From an uncultured Pelagibacteraceae bacterium (GTDB lineage Bacteria; Pseudomonadota; Alphaproteobacteria; Pelagibacterales; Pelagibacteraceae): a stretch of 50,135 nt of DNA. Made by a program: the position numbers and the translations under genes. Under the pieces are notes generated by a model. It was not told where the DNA came from. It made no database searches and was given only the letters and a program-made list of their open reading frames with translations. The stretch covers positions 1 to 50,135 of the forward strand of contig CACJBA010000007.1 of the NCBI GenBank assembly GCA_902591535.1, in the 5' to 3' direction. Shown here piece after piece: positions 26,101-37,330 of the stretch (position 1 is the first letter of the stretch; each line of letters opens with the position of its first letter).

Positions 26101-27075
26101 TTAGTTAATGTAACCTAAAGCTTTAAGCTGTGCAGTCATTTCAGTAAGCATTTCTTCCATTTGCTTGCCCCATTCATCTGCACCTACAACACTTGTCTCG
26201 TCAAGACCAATTTCTGTTAAGAAATTTTTGTAGTAGTTGTGACTCATAGCCTTCATCATTCCAGCTTCTAATTGTTTTACTCTATCAGCTGGAGCACCTT
26301 TTTTAGTTACGAAACCTCTAACAGTAGATAAAGAAACAGGGATACCTAATTCTTTAGCTGTTGGAGAGTCTCCAATTTTAGCCATTCTATTGTTAGCTAA
26401 TACAACTGAAACACAAAGTTTACCTTCATTAATTTCTGTTAATGCTTCACCTAAGTTTAAAACACCTACATCAATATCTCCTTTGATAAGGTTTGTTTTT
26501 ATTGGTGCAACACCTTTGTAAGCAACGATAGTTGGATCTTTTAATCCACCTTTTTTTGTAAATGCGATTGCACTAACATCATCAATACCACCAGTATGAG
26601 TAGTTCCATATTTTAATGATTTTGATTTCTGTGTGCTAATGAATTTTTTAGCATCTTTGATGTCTGCTTTACAATTAACAACAAATAACTGTGGATCATC
26701 TGTTCCTCTCGCAAGTGGTTGCATATCACTTAACTTAACTTTAGTTTTTCCTAAAGCCATTGATACGGCATGACCTGTAGTCCAAGTTAAAGTGTGATTT
26801 CCATCAGCTGGTAAAGACATCATATAATCCATAGATGCTGCTCCACCACCACCTTTTTTGTTTACTAATTGCATGTCCTGTTTAAGGACTCTTCTTGCTC
26901 TTAACAACATCATTCTAGTAGTAACATCAGTTCCACCACCAAAACCAGCGTGAGTAATTGCTTGTATTGGATGACCGTCAGCTTTAGCTGATGTGATCAT
27001 TAATGGAAGAGCTACAACAAAAAATTCAGTTACTAAAAAAGCAGCTGCTAAAAATAGTTTAAAGCTTTTTTTCAT
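26101..27075 (-). CDS. tctC: TctC/Bug-family periplasmic binding protein
   Basis: 324 residues with a signal peptide (MKKSFKLFLAAAFLVTEF, cleaved near AKA-DG). It shows the Bug/TctC family pattern: HAGFGGGTDVTTRMM (the conserved glycine-rich start of the ligand loop), VNKKGGGGAASMDYM, GVAPIKTNLIKGDIDVG and ATTP-like VSLSTVRGFVTKKGAP. Bug proteins bind carboxylates in the periplasm. It is the first gene of tctCBA. A Walker-type or regulatory feature is not expected. The leader has an AGAGGAAAA ribosome site next to the start. Confidence 0.92.
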   Translation of the reverse strand: MKKSFKLFLAAAFLVTEFFVVALPLMITSAKADGHPIQAITHAGFGGGTDVTTRMMLLRARRVLKQDMQLVNKKGGGGAASMDYMMSLPADGNHTLTWTTGHAVSMALGKTKVKLSDMQPLARGTDDPQLFVVNCKADIKDAKKFISTQKSKSLKYGTTHTGGIDDVSAIAFTKKGGLKDPTIVAYKGVAPIKTNLIKGDIDVGVLNLGEALTEINEGKLCVSVVLANNRMAKIGDSPTAKELGIPVSLSTVRGFVTKKGAPADRVKQLEAGMMKAMSHNYYKNFLTEIGLDETSVVGADEWGKQMEEMLTEMTAQLKALGYIN

Positions 27076-27144
27076 TATTTTCCTCTTTAGTTAATTTATA
27101 TTTAATAATTTAAACATAATCTGCTACAAGACGTAAAGAAAAAA

Positions 27145-28899
<1,755 letters not shown>

Positions 28900-28912
28900 T
28901 ATAAATTTAATA

Positions 28913-29827
28913 TTAATAATTTTTTAAATCTTCCAAAGATGGCATTGAGGCTGCTGCACCTTGTTTGGTGGTTGAAATACCTGCAACTTTATTTGCAAAA
29001 GTAAGTGCTTCTTTAATATTTAAATCTTTTGATAAAGCAACTGCAAATGCACCATTGAATGCGTCACCTGCACCTGTCGTATCAATAACTGGATCTTTAA
29101 ATTTGAATGCCTTTATAAAAAAGTTTTCTTTTTCATTTGCGAAGTAGCATCCTTTTTCTCCTAAAGTTATAATTACGTTTTTAATACCTTTTTTTAAAAA
29201 CTCTTCAGAAGCACTTTTTATATCTTTTTCAGTTTCAATTTTTTTATTTAAATAAAATTCAGCTTCAGTTTCATTAGGGGTAAAAAAATCTATTAATTTA
29301 AAATCATCATCATTAATTTTGCATGCTGGTGCTGGATTTAATATTGTAATTAATCCATTTTCACTTGCTTTTTTTAATGCATAGCTAGTAACTTCATATG
29401 GTGTTTCTAGTTGTGTTAAAAATATTTCTGAAACTTCTATAAATTTCAAATTTCTATCAATATCATCTTTAATTAATTTTCCTGCTGCACCAGGTATAAT
29501 ATTTATTGCGTTATCTCCTGTTTTTTCATTAATCATTATCCCCGCAACCCCTGTTAAATACTTTTCATCTTGAATAACGCAAGCAGTGTCCATACCTAAT
29601 TCATTATATAAAGCTAGAGCCATCTCACCATTTTTATCCTTCCCTATTTTTGATATGAATTTTACACTTCCGTTAAGTTTAGCTGCAGCAATTGCTTGAT
29701 TTGATCCTTTTCCACCTGGTCCAATGATGTGATTTGATCCTAAAACAGTTTGTCCTTTTTCAGGGATTGCATTAGCTATGAAACAAAGATCTGCAACAAA
29801 TACTCCAAAAACTGAAATTGTTTTCAT
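28913..29827 (-). CDS. rbsK: PfkB-family kinase, ribokinase-like
   Basis: 304 residues, the ribokinase length. The two PfkB signatures are GPGGKGSNQAIAAAKLNG (about 37-54) and the ATP/anion hole DTTGAGDAFNGAFAVALS with catalytic Asp near 250. It phosphorylates a sugar or sugar derivative with ATP. It is 3 bp downstream of an RbsD/FucU-type mutarotase, the usual partner for pyranose/furanose anomer supply. Because the operon starts with an IolD-like gene, a role like IolC (2-deoxy-5-keto-gluconate kinase) is an alternative. Symbol is by similarity only. Confidence 0.85.
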   Translation of the reverse strand: MKTISVFGVFVADLCFIANAIPEKGQTVLGSNHIIGPGGKGSNQAIAAAKLNGSVKFISKIGKDKNGEMALALYNELGMDTACVIQDEKYLTGVAGIMINEKTGDNAINIIPGAAGKLIKDDIDRNLKFIEVSEIFLTQLETPYEVTSYALKKASENGLITILNPAPACKINDDDFKLIDFFTPNETEAEFYLNKKIETEKDIKSASEEFLKKGIKNVIITLGEKGCYFANEKENFFIKAFKFKDPVIDTTGAGDAFNGAFAVALSKDLNIKEALTFANKVAGISTTKQGAAASMPSLEDLKNY

Positions 29828-29830
29828 TTT

Positions 29831-30292
29831 TTAAGTCCAAACGTTTCCGTCAGGTAAAATGACACCTTTAGTAAGTATAAAACAACCAAATGGTCTAGCA
29901 TCTGTTGTTGTAACTATGCAGTAAGCTTTTTTGGCCTCTTGATAGAATTCTTGTCTTGAAATTGATCCTACATTCCAATTTTCGCCTGAAATTTTTTTTA
30001 CAACTTCAATAAATTCTTTATGTGTTTCAGTTAACTCATCAGGTTTATCATCTACTTCCATTCTTAAAGCTGGAGATCCTCCTTTTGAATTAATAAAACT
30101 ATCAAGTGGAAATACTGAAAGTATCGCCGAGGCCGCCTCTTTAATCCCTACTCCATCTAATCTTATTACTTTTTCGTTAATAGTATTTGCTGGAAAATTA
30201 GCATCAGCTAATATTAATTTTTCTCCATGGCCCATAGACCTTAAATGATATAGTAAATCCGGGCTTAAAACTGGGTCGATTTTAATAAGCAT
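29831..30292 (-). CDS. RbsD/FucU-family sugar mutarotase
   Basis: 153 residues. LLYHLRSMGHGEKLILADAN contains the catalytic His pair of the RbsD/FucU fold, and the tail DARPFGCFILTKGVI is typical of the FucU branch. These decameric enzymes interconvert sugar anomers so that a kinase or dehydrogenase receives the right form. FucU-like length (about 140-150) fits better than RbsD (139). It is separated from the binding-protein gene by a terminator hairpin and precedes the PfkB kinase by 3 bp. Confidence 0.88.
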   Translation of the reverse strand: MLIKIDPVLSPDLLYHLRSMGHGEKLILADANFPANTINEKVIRLDGVGIKEAASAILSVFPLDSFINSKGGSPALRMEVDDKPDELTETHKEFIEVVKKISGENWNVGSISRQEFYQEAKKAYCIVTTTDARPFGCFILTKGVILPDGNVWT

Positions 30293-30310
30293 AAATTATT
30301 ATATTACATA

Positions 30311-30347
30311 AAAAAAAAGGGTGGAATTAAATTCCACCCTTTTTTTT
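30311..30347. terminator. terminator hairpin between sugar-binding protein and mutarotase genes
   Basis: GGGTGGAAT (30319-30327), TAA, ATTCCACCC (30331-30339), flanked by A8 on one side and T8 on the other, so the stem can extend to about 17 bp. On the minus strand it follows the binding-protein stop (30366) and has a U tract; it is symmetric. Likely partial terminator after the abundant binding-protein transcript. Confidence 0.87.
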
Positions 30348-30365
30348 AAATTATATATCTATCGA

Positions 30366-31289
30366 TTATTTAAAATCGTTAGCGTTTTCTTTTGTTACCA
30401 ATTGTGTTCCTGTATCGATGTTTGGATCAATACTTCCACCATTAGCTAATTCAAGAGCATATTTAACTCCATATGCACCCATGTTATATGAAAACTGAGC
30501 AATAGTTGCTGTCATCTCTCCTTTTAAGATACTTGTAGCTGCATCTGGAGTAGCGTCAAATCCTACAACAATTACATTGTTCATATCAGCATCTTTAAGA
30601 GCCTGCATAGCTCCTAAACCCATATTGTCATTTGAAGCAAAAATTGCTTTAATGTTTGGATTTTTTAAGATGATTGACTCTGTTACAGATCTTCCTTTTG
30701 CAGTATCCCATTCAGCTGTTTGAGTTGCTACAATATTTAATCCACAGTTTTTGAATCCTTTAATTGCACCATCTCTTCTTAGTAAAGCAGTAGACTGAGA
30801 CTCAATACCAGTTAAAATTGCAACATCTGAACCTTTTGCAGTTTTATCACAAATGAATTTAGCTGCTAATTCTGCACCATTCATATTGTTTGTACCAATA
30901 AATGTTACACCTTCATTAATACCTTTAGTATCAACGAATACAACTGGAACACCACTTTTAATCGCATCATCTACGATAGGAGCAAAAGCATTTGGATCTC
31001 CTGGCGCTAAAGCTATTGCATCAACACCTTTTGCTAATTGGTCTTCAACTTGGTTGATCTGAGCTTGAACATCACCTTCTTGAGGTGGTGCAACCAAAAC
31101 TAAATCAACACCTAATTTTGCTGCTTCTTCTTTAGCTCCTTTTTCTACAGATGCCCAAAAAGGATTACCTGATCCAGGTCCTTTAATGCTGAATAATATT
31201 TTTTTTCCAGCAAATGCCCCTGTTGAAAAACTTGCTAATAGAAAAACAGAAGTAATAATTACACTAATTATTTTTGTTAAGTTTTTCAT
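30366..31289 (-). CDS. RbsB/FrcB-type ABC sugar-binding protein
   Basis: 307 residues, signal peptide ending near GAFAG. Periplasmic binding protein type I pattern: GPGSGNPFWASVEKGAKEEAAKLGVDL, LAPGDPNAFAPIVDDAIKSGVPVVFVDT, GTNNMNGAELAAKFICDKT, IKAIFASNDNMGLGAMQAL, VVGFDATPDAATSILKGEM. These are the ribose/fructose/inositol-type (CUT2) binding proteins. In an operon with an IolD-like and dehydrogenase genes, inositol or another polyol is possible; sugar identity is not readable. Codon use is richer than neighbours, as for gtsA. Confidence 0.9.
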   Translation of the reverse strand: MKNLTKIISVIITSVFLLASFSTGAFAGKKILFSIKGPGSGNPFWASVEKGAKEEAAKLGVDLVLVAPPQEGDVQAQINQVEDQLAKGVDAIALAPGDPNAFAPIVDDAIKSGVPVVFVDTKGINEGVTFIGTNNMNGAELAAKFICDKTAKGSDVAILTGIESQSTALLRRDGAIKGFKNCGLNIVATQTAEWDTAKGRSVTESIILKNPNIKAIFASNDNMGLGAMQALKDADMNNVIVVGFDATPDAATSILKGEMTATIAQFSYNMGAYGVKYALELANGGSIDPNIDTGTQLVTKENANDFK

Positions 31290-31347
31290 ATATTTCCCCT
31301 TAATTGTTTTTTAAATGTAAATTTAATATAAATTTTAATACAAATTC

Positions 31348-31399
31348 AACTGTTAATAAGAACAGTTCTAAATTAGAACAAATCAACTTACACGTGTAA
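31348..31399. promoter_or_regulatory. three perfect palindromes upstream of the CUT2 binding-protein gene
   Basis: AACTGTT-AATAAG-AACAGTT (31348-31367), GTTCTAA-A-TTAGAAC (31365-31379) and TTACACGTGTAA (31388-31399) follow one another in the 111-bp gap between the permease stop (31401) and the binding-protein start. TTACACGTGTAA has the central CG of LacI-family sugar-repressor operators. Together they suggest an internal, regulated promoter for the binding protein. No LacI gene is in the window. Confidence 0.55.
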
Positions 31400-31400
31400 A

Positions 31401-32414
31401 CTATTTTCTTGTTCCAATATCTCTTCTGAGAACATCAATATAAACTGCTAAAACTATAATCGAACCAATTAATACCTGTTGCCAAAATGAACTTACGTCC
31501 ATTAAGTTTAGCCCATTTCTTAAAATTCCCATAATCATAACGCCAGCAAATACTCCTAGCACGGTTCCTCTTCCTCCAAAGAAACTTGCTCCACCAATAA
31601 TACAGGCAGCAATCGCGTCAAGCTCCGACTGAAGTCCAGCATTAGGATATCCAGAGTCAGTTCTTCCAGCTAAAATTAAAGCACCAATACCCGATAAAAA
31701 ACCACATAAAGAATAAACAATAATTAATATTTTATTAACATTTATTCCTGATGCTCTAGCAGCATTAGGATTGCCTCCAATTGCATAAATCCATTTACCT
31801 GTTTTACTCTTATTTAGAAAAACCCAAAAAATTATGTATACAATTGCAATTAATACTAAGCTTACAGGTAAGTATTGTGATTTTTCTAAACCTAACCATT
31901 GAAGATCAATTCTTCCATGTCCTAAGTATCTAACTTCATCTGTGAAACCACTTATTGGAGTTCCACCTGATATTAAATTTCCAGTACCTCTAAAAATATA
32001 AAGTGTACCAAGTGTCATTATAAAAGGATGAGGCATTCTCAAAAAAGTAATTCCCATACCATTAATCAATCCACATAAAAAACCTGCAATCAATGGAGTA
32101 AGCGCTACAACAAACCAGGGGGCTCCTGCTTTTGCTACAACAGCTAAAATCATAAGAGACAACATCATTATTGATCCAACAGAAAGATCAATTCCTGCTG
32201 TCACAATCACCATAAATACTCCCAAAGCGAGCATTGATTGCCAAGATATTTGTTTAAATACGTTGGTTACATTTCTCCATGAAAGAAAAACATCTGGTTG
32301 CAAAATATGCATTACCAAAATCATAAGCACTAACAAAAGTAGTATTCCGTACTTCTCAAAGTATGGAATTAATTTTAAGTGCAGGCTTTCTATTTTCTTG
32401 TCTTTATCTTCCAT
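31401..32414 (-). CDS. RbsC/FrcC-type ABC permease
   Basis: 337 residues, eight to ten helices. Motifs of CUT2 permeases: VTAGIDLSVGSIMMLS, PHPFIMTLGTLYIFRGTGN, GGNPNAARASGINVNK (the ATPase coupling region) and GGASFFGGRGTVLGVFAGV. It sits 1 bp after the ATPase gene and upstream of the operator-rich gap. It is unusual that the binding-protein gene follows rather than precedes the permease, which gives it its own leader. Confidence 0.92.
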   Translation of the reverse strand: MEDKDKKIESLHLKLIPYFEKYGILLLLVLMILVMHILQPDVFLSWRNVTNVFKQISWQSMLALGVFMVIVTAGIDLSVGSIMMLSLMILAVVAKAGAPWFVVALTPLIAGFLCGLINGMGITFLRMPHPFIMTLGTLYIFRGTGNLISGGTPISGFTDEVRYLGHGRIDLQWLGLEKSQYLPVSLVLIAIVYIIFWVFLNKSKTGKWIYAIGGNPNAARASGINVNKILIIVYSLCGFLSGIGALILAGRTDSGYPNAGLQSELDAIAACIIGGASFFGGRGTVLGVFAGVMIMGILRNGLNLMDVSSFWQQVLIGSIIVLAVYIDVLRRDIGTRK

Positions 32415-32415
32415 A

Positions 32416-33165
32416 CTATTTTTTACCCATTATCCATCCAATTACTTCGTCTCTTGAAGTGCTAGAAAGACTTGCTTCTGCAAAATTGGTTCCTTGGAAT
32501 AAAGCCATTACACGATCACAGACTGTAAAAATATCATCCATTCTGTGACTTATTACAATCACTCCAACACCTGTTTTTTTTAAACTATTAATCAAATCCA
32601 AAACTTTACCAACTTCTTTGATTGCTAATGCAGCAGTTGGCTCGTCCATAATTACCACCTTGGCATTAAAAGCTGTGGATCTTGCAATTGCAACCGCTTG
32701 TCTTTGACCACCTGAAAGTTCTTCTACTTTTTGATCAGCACTTTTAACATTTATTTTCAACTTATCTAAATGAGCATTAGTTAATTCTTTAATCTTATTA
32801 AAATCTAGTAATTTCAAAAAACCTAAATTTTTAGTTGGCTCTCTTCCTAAAAAAATATTTTCACCAATTGGTAAATTTCCTGCTAAAGCAAGATCTTGAT
32901 AAACCATTTCCAAACCTAAATTTTGAGAATCCCTAGGACTTTCTAGTATTTTTTCTTTACCTTGAAAAAATAAGGAACCTGCGCTTGGTTTGTAAAGTCC
33001 TGACAAAACTTTCATTAATGTAGATTTTCCTGCCCCATTATCGCCAACAACACCTAAACACTCACCAGCATGTACTTTCAAGTTGACATTTTCTAATGCA
33101 GTAATAGTTCCAAAATATTTTGTTATTCCTTTGGCTTCTAAGAGTGGGTTGCTGGAAGACGACAT
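32416..33165 (-). CDS. single-domain CUT2 sugar ABC ATP-binding protein, FrcA-like
   Basis: 249 residues. Walker A GDNGAGKST (about 41-49), signature LSGGQRQAVAIARS, Walker B KVVIMDEPTAALA and H-loop VIVISHRMDD. RbsA/XylG/MglA proteins of CUT2 systems are about 500 residues with two cassettes; this has only one, like FrcA of rhizobial fructose importers, so it must dimerise. The Walker A has Asp-Asn-Gly-Ala-Gly (GDNGAGKST), typical for FrcA. It is 22 bp after the 2-hydroxyacid dehydrogenase gene. Confidence 0.9.
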   Translation of the reverse strand: MSSSSNPLLEAKGITKYFGTITALENVNLKVHAGECLGVVGDNGAGKSTLMKVLSGLYKPSAGSLFFQGKEKILESPRDSQNLGLEMVYQDLALAGNLPIGENIFLGREPTKNLGFLKLLDFNKIKELTNAHLDKLKINVKSADQKVEELSGGQRQAVAIARSTAFNAKVVIMDEPTAALAIKEVGKVLDLINSLKKTGVGVIVISHRMDDIFTVCDRVMALFQGTNFAEASLSSTSRDEVIGWIMGKK

Positions 33166-33187
33166 AAATTATAAAATTATAAAAATA

Positions 33188-34210
33188 TCAATTAATTGCA
33201 ACTGGTTTTGAGGCTAATAACCCTACTGTCTTCAATTCAGCTTTTTTACAAAATTTTGGTTTCAAATTTTTTGAAATTAAATTCATGTCCTTTAAAACTA
33301 TGTCTCCCATACTAAAAAAGGCCTCAGTCAAAGCTCCTGCTCTATGAGCCGAAAACAAAATATTTTTAACTTTTCTAATTGGGTCATTTTTTCTCACTGG
33401 TTCCTCTGGAAATACATCAGTAGCAACATATATATCTCCTTTTTTCGCCCTCTTAATTAAATCTTTAAAATTTACAACTGCTGCTCGACTCATCAATATA
33501 AATAAAGAGTTAGATTTCATTTTATTAATTAAACTTTTATTTACTAAATTTTTATTTTTTGTTGTTACTGCAGCTAATACGTAAATAATTTCACATGTTT
33601 TAAACATTTGATTTAAGTTAACTGCTTTAAATCCAAAACTTTTAATTTTGCTATTAGACAACCAAGGGTCATAAACATTTATGTCCTTAGTAAACGGAAG
33701 CAACAATGGATATAAAGATTTTGCCAAGTCACCAAAACCTAGTAGTCCAATTTTTTTTCCTGATAATAATGAGGCTTTTAAATTACTTTCTAATCCATAT
33801 TTCTCTCTACCTTTTACAAAATCTAAATGTGCATTATGAATATTTCTTAATAAAGAAAGTGTCATCCCCAGTGCAATTTCAGCTACAGGCTTTGAAAATA
33901 CTGGTGAAGTTGCAATAACGTGGATTCCTCTTTTAGCACAATAGGTATAATCAACATTATTCATAAAATTACTTTCAACATTTATTATTGCTTTTAATTT
34001 TTTTGCTTTTGATAAAATTTTTTTATCTAGATCGGGTTGGCCCATAATAAAAGTAACCTTATCAATATTACTTTCATAAAATTGTTTTTTGTTTGTATTA
34101 GGTGCAATTAAAACTTTATATTTTGTTTTTAATTCTTTTAATTTTTTTTTTGTAAAAATAAGATCTAATGTTCTCGGAAATGGGTCAGATATAACAATTG
34201 GTTTTTTCAT
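33188..34210 (-). CDS. D-isomer-specific 2-hydroxyacid dehydrogenase family protein
   Basis: 340 residues. The NAD-binding core IGLLGFGDLAKSLYPLLLPF has Gly-x-Gly-x-x-Ala; the catalytic Arg is in LMSRAAVVNFKDL, Glu in VFPEEPV and His in LFSAHRAGAL, so the Arg-Glu-His triad is complete. It reduces or oxidises a 2-keto/2-hydroxy acid. It sits between the Gfo/Idh and ABC ATPase genes with gaps of 5 and 22 bp. The Rossmann glycine motif has Asp-Leu-Ala instead of Ile-Gly, a modest departure from the family. Substrate unknown. Confidence 0.85.
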   Translation of the reverse strand: MKKPIVISDPFPRTLDLIFTKKKLKELKTKYKVLIAPNTNKKQFYESNIDKVTFIMGQPDLDKKILSKAKKLKAIINVESNFMNNVDYTYCAKRGIHVIATSPVFSKPVAEIALGMTLSLLRNIHNAHLDFVKGREKYGLESNLKASLLSGKKIGLLGFGDLAKSLYPLLLPFTKDINVYDPWLSNSKIKSFGFKAVNLNQMFKTCEIIYVLAAVTTKNKNLVNKSLINKMKSNSLFILMSRAAVVNFKDLIKRAKKGDIYVATDVFPEEPVRKNDPIRKVKNILFSAHRAGALTEAFFSMGDIVLKDMNLISKNLKPKFCKKAELKTVGLLASKPVAIN

Positions 34211-34215
34211 TACAT

Positions 34216-35388
34216 TTATATCAAGCCTATTAGTTCATAATTTTTTTTAATTTCTTCTAGTGTAAAAGGTTTTGGTTTCTTACAGGTTGTTTTAATTTCT
34301 TGAGGAGTTCCAGTTTGTGAAGCTCTCATGGTGGAGTCTATTATATCTAAAACATGAAGAGATAGCTCTCCGTTACATCTGTGTTCTAAGTTATTTTCAA
34401 TTGCATAAGCCATCTCTGATAAACCAGCGCCTCTATAATTTGCGTTAGTAGGTGACTCATTTGCTCTAGAACTTTGACTCTTTATATTAATCTTTCCAAG
34501 GGGCATCGTATCTGTTTTATGTTCTCCCCAATTACCACCGGTAGTTACTGATACAAAAGCAGACCCACCAAACATGTTTGGATCAGGAACAATTATTGAT
34601 CCTTTGTTTCCATAAAGTTCTATATGATTTCTTTGGTGTGCAACAACATCAAATGACAAAGTAATTTGAATTATACAATCATTTTCAAATTGAATTGTTG
34701 CCAAATAAGTTGTCGGAGTTTCAACTTTAAATTTTTGACCTTTTTTTGGACCAATTCCAATTTCTCTCTCTTCAAAAACTTTTGTACATCTGCCCTGTAC
34801 TTGTTTTGCTGGACCAATTAAATTTACTAACGCGGTTAAATAATATGGCCCCATATCAATTACAGGTCCACCTTCCTTTTCTGCAAACCAGGATTCTGGG
34901 TTTGGATGGTAAGATTGTACGCCTGGAAAAGCAAAAATAGCGTTACCTAATTTAATATCTCCAATGACGCCATTATCAATTAATTCTCTAGTTTTTTGAA
35001 TTCCTCCACCTAAAAAAGTGTCAGGAGCATTTCCTAAATAAAGATTTTTTTCTTTAGCAAGTTCAAATAATTTTTTACCATCCTCAAAATTTACCGCCAA
35101 TGGTTTTTCAGCATAAGAATGTTTTCCATTTTCAAGAGCCATTTTAGAAACTTTATAATGTGCTCCTGGTATTGTTAAATTTAAAATAATTTCAATTTCT
35201 TTATCTTTTAATAATTCCTCTACGGTTACGGCTTCAATATTATAATGAATTGAACATTTTTTGGCAGCATCCATGTTTATATCTGCACACTTAACTATTC
35301 TAATATTATTAAAATATTCTTGAGCTCTAAAGTAAGTTTCTGATATATGGCCACAGCCAATTAGACCAACTTTAAAAATTTTATTCAT
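34216..35388 (-). CDS. Gfo/Idh/MocA family oxidoreductase
   Basis: 390 residues, longer than most members. Rossmann GLIGCGHISETYFRAQ, the motif YAEKPLAVNFEDGK, and the dehydrogenase region EGGPVIDMGPYYLTALVNLIGP. Next to IolD-like, an inositol 2-dehydrogenase or scyllo-inositol dehydrogenase role is possible, but the gene is also like generic sugar or sugar-acid dehydrogenases. It lies 6 bp downstream of the IolD-like gene and 5 bp upstream of the hydroxyacid dehydrogenase. Confidence 0.86.
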   Translation of the reverse strand: MNKIFKVGLIGCGHISETYFRAQEYFNNIRIVKCADINMDAAKKCSIHYNIEAVTVEELLKDKEIEIILNLTIPGAHYKVSKMALENGKHSYAEKPLAVNFEDGKKLFELAKEKNLYLGNAPDTFLGGGIQKTRELIDNGVIGDIKLGNAIFAFPGVQSYHPNPESWFAEKEGGPVIDMGPYYLTALVNLIGPAKQVQGRCTKVFEEREIGIGPKKGQKFKVETPTTYLATIQFENDCIIQITLSFDVVAHQRNHIELYGNKGSIIVPDPNMFGGSAFVSVTTGGNWGEHKTDTMPLGKINIKSQSSRANESPTNANYRGAGLSEMAYAIENNLEHRCNGELSLHVLDIIDSTMRASQTGTPQEIKTTCKKPKPFTLEEIKKNYELIGLI

Positions 35389-35394
35389 AAAGGT

Positions 35395-37239
35395 TTATAC
35401 ACCTTGTCTCTGCTTACCTTTACCTTCTTTATAAAGTTTTAAAGCTTCTTCATTTTCTTTAGTTTTTGGAATTTCTAATGTTGGGCTGTCCCAAAAAGCT
35501 GAGCCCTCAACCCATTTGTAAGCATGAGTTTTTATTGAAATAACGTAAGTTACATCAGAAGCTTTTGCTCTCTTAAATGCGGCCTCAAGATCTGAAATTG
35601 AATTAACATGTTCGGATTTAGCACCCATACTTTCTGCATGTTTTGCAAAATCAACATCAACTAATCCAGGTGTCTTAGAGCTCTTTAATAAGTTATTATA
35701 TTCTTTACCACCTTTAAATAATTGTAGTCGGTTGATAACTGCAAACCCACCATTGTCACAAACTATAATTATCAATTTATTTTTTGTAATAACAGATGAA
35801 TAAATATCTGTATTATTTAAAAGATAAGAACCATCTCCAACAAAAGAAATAACTTCTTTATCTGGATTTGCCATTTTAATCCCAAGTGCTCCTGAAATTT
35901 CATAACTCATGCAACTAAAGCCCCACTCTGTCTCATGAGTATTTAACTCTCTAGGTCTCCAAACCTGAACAACTTCTCCAACTAAACCTCCAGCTGCTGT
36001 GACAGCTATATCTGTGGGATCAGAATTTCTATAAATTGCACCAATTACCTGAACATAACTTGGAACTTCTTGATTTGTTGGGGCACTCTCTTTATCTATA
36101 TGTTCGTTCCATGACTTAAGTTCTATTTGAGATTTTTTATTCCATTCATCTCCAGCTTTCCAATTACCTAAAGCTTGGGAAAGTTCAGTTAGTGAAACTT
36201 TAGCATCTCCAATTACCGCTTGGGCTAGATGTTTGTTCGCATCGAATCTTGATACATTTATTGAAACAAGTTTAAAATTTTCGTTTTCAAAATTTGCCCA
36301 TGATCCTGTTGTAAAATCTGCAAGTTTAGTTCCAACTGCGATTGCTAAATCTGTTTCTTTTGCAAGAGTATTGGTATTTTTTCCTCCTAAACCACCAATC
36401 TGACCTGCAAAATGAGAATGGTCCCTTTTCATTGTAGAATAACCCATAACAGTTTGAGTAACTGGAATGTTGTGTTTAGTTGCAAACTGACTCAACTCTT
36501 CCATTGCATCTGAATAAAAAACTCCTCCACCTGAAATTATAATAGGATTTTTAGATGATTTAATTTTTTCTGCTGCCTCTTTTATTTGAAACTCATCTGG
36601 TCTTGGTCTTCTAATCGCGTGCACTCTCTCTTTAAAAAATTCTTCAGGATAATCAAAAGTCTGGCCTTGTATATCTTGGCTTAAAGCAATGCACGCAGGA
36701 CCACAGTCTGCAGGGTCTAACATAGTTTGAACTGCTGCTGGAAATGATTGAATAATTTGTTCTGGTCGAGTTATTCGATCAAAATATCTAGTTACTGGCT
36801 TAAATGCATCATTCGCTGTTATTCCAGGGTTATTAAAATGCTCAACTTGTTGTAAAACTGGATCTGGCATTCTGTTTGCGTAAGTATCTCCAGGTAAAAA
36901 TAAGATAGGCAATCTATTACTCATAGCTACTGCTGCTGCTGTAACCATGTTAGTTGCACCAGGTCCTACTGAGGATGTAGCAACAAAAATTTGCTGTCTT
37001 CTTTTTGCTCTAGCATAACCAATTCCTGTAAGAGCCATATTTTGCTCATGATGTCCCCTATATGTAGGAAGTTCTTTTTGATTTTCTTCTAGCGCCTGAC
37101 CCAAACAAGCTACATTTCCATGCCCAAAAATTCCAAAGACACCTGGAAATAAAGGTTCTTTTTTACCGTTTATTAATATTTTTTGCGCAATTAAATATTT
37201 TACAATCGCATGTGCACATGTTGAGGTAATTTTTTTCAT
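35395..37239 (-). CDS. iolD: IolD-like 3D-(3,5/4)-trihydroxycyclohexane-1,2-dione acylhydrolase (ThDP)
   Basis: 614 residues, IolD size (about 620-640). The N-terminal PYR domain has TYRGHHEQNMALTGIGYA with catalytic Glu65 for cofactor activation; the C-terminal PP domain has FVGDGSYLLNNTDIYS and the following Asp-Asn (VCDNGGFAV), the Mg/ThDP motif. The family opens the inositol-derived ring diketone in myo-inositol catabolism. It leads an operon with dehydrogenases, a CUT2 importer, a mutarotase and a PfkB kinase. No iolE, iolB or iolJ is in the window, so another ring-diketone or 2-oxo substrate is possible. Also resembles other acetolactate-synthase-like ThDP enzymes. Confidence 0.85.
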   Translation of the reverse strand: MKKITSTCAHAIVKYLIAQKILINGKKEPLFPGVFGIFGHGNVACLGQALEENQKELPTYRGHHEQNMALTGIGYARAKRRQQIFVATSSVGPGATNMVTAAAVAMSNRLPILFLPGDTYANRMPDPVLQQVEHFNNPGITANDAFKPVTRYFDRITRPEQIIQSFPAAVQTMLDPADCGPACIALSQDIQGQTFDYPEEFFKERVHAIRRPRPDEFQIKEAAEKIKSSKNPIIISGGGVFYSDAMEELSQFATKHNIPVTQTVMGYSTMKRDHSHFAGQIGGLGGKNTNTLAKETDLAIAVGTKLADFTTGSWANFENENFKLVSINVSRFDANKHLAQAVIGDAKVSLTELSQALGNWKAGDEWNKKSQIELKSWNEHIDKESAPTNQEVPSYVQVIGAIYRNSDPTDIAVTAAGGLVGEVVQVWRPRELNTHETEWGFSCMSYEISGALGIKMANPDKEVISFVGDGSYLLNNTDIYSSVITKNKLIIIVCDNGGFAVINRLQLFKGGKEYNNLLKSSKTPGLVDVDFAKHAESMGAKSEHVNSISDLEAAFKRAKASDVTYVISIKTHAYKWVEGSAFWDSPTLEIPKTKENEEALKLYKEGKGKQRQGV

Positions 37240-37330
37240 AGATATGTTTATCTTTTAATATGTATAGTGTTTATATATAATTCTATTTATAAATTAAAAA
37301 ACCTAATTAAGTAAACTAAAAATAAAATCT

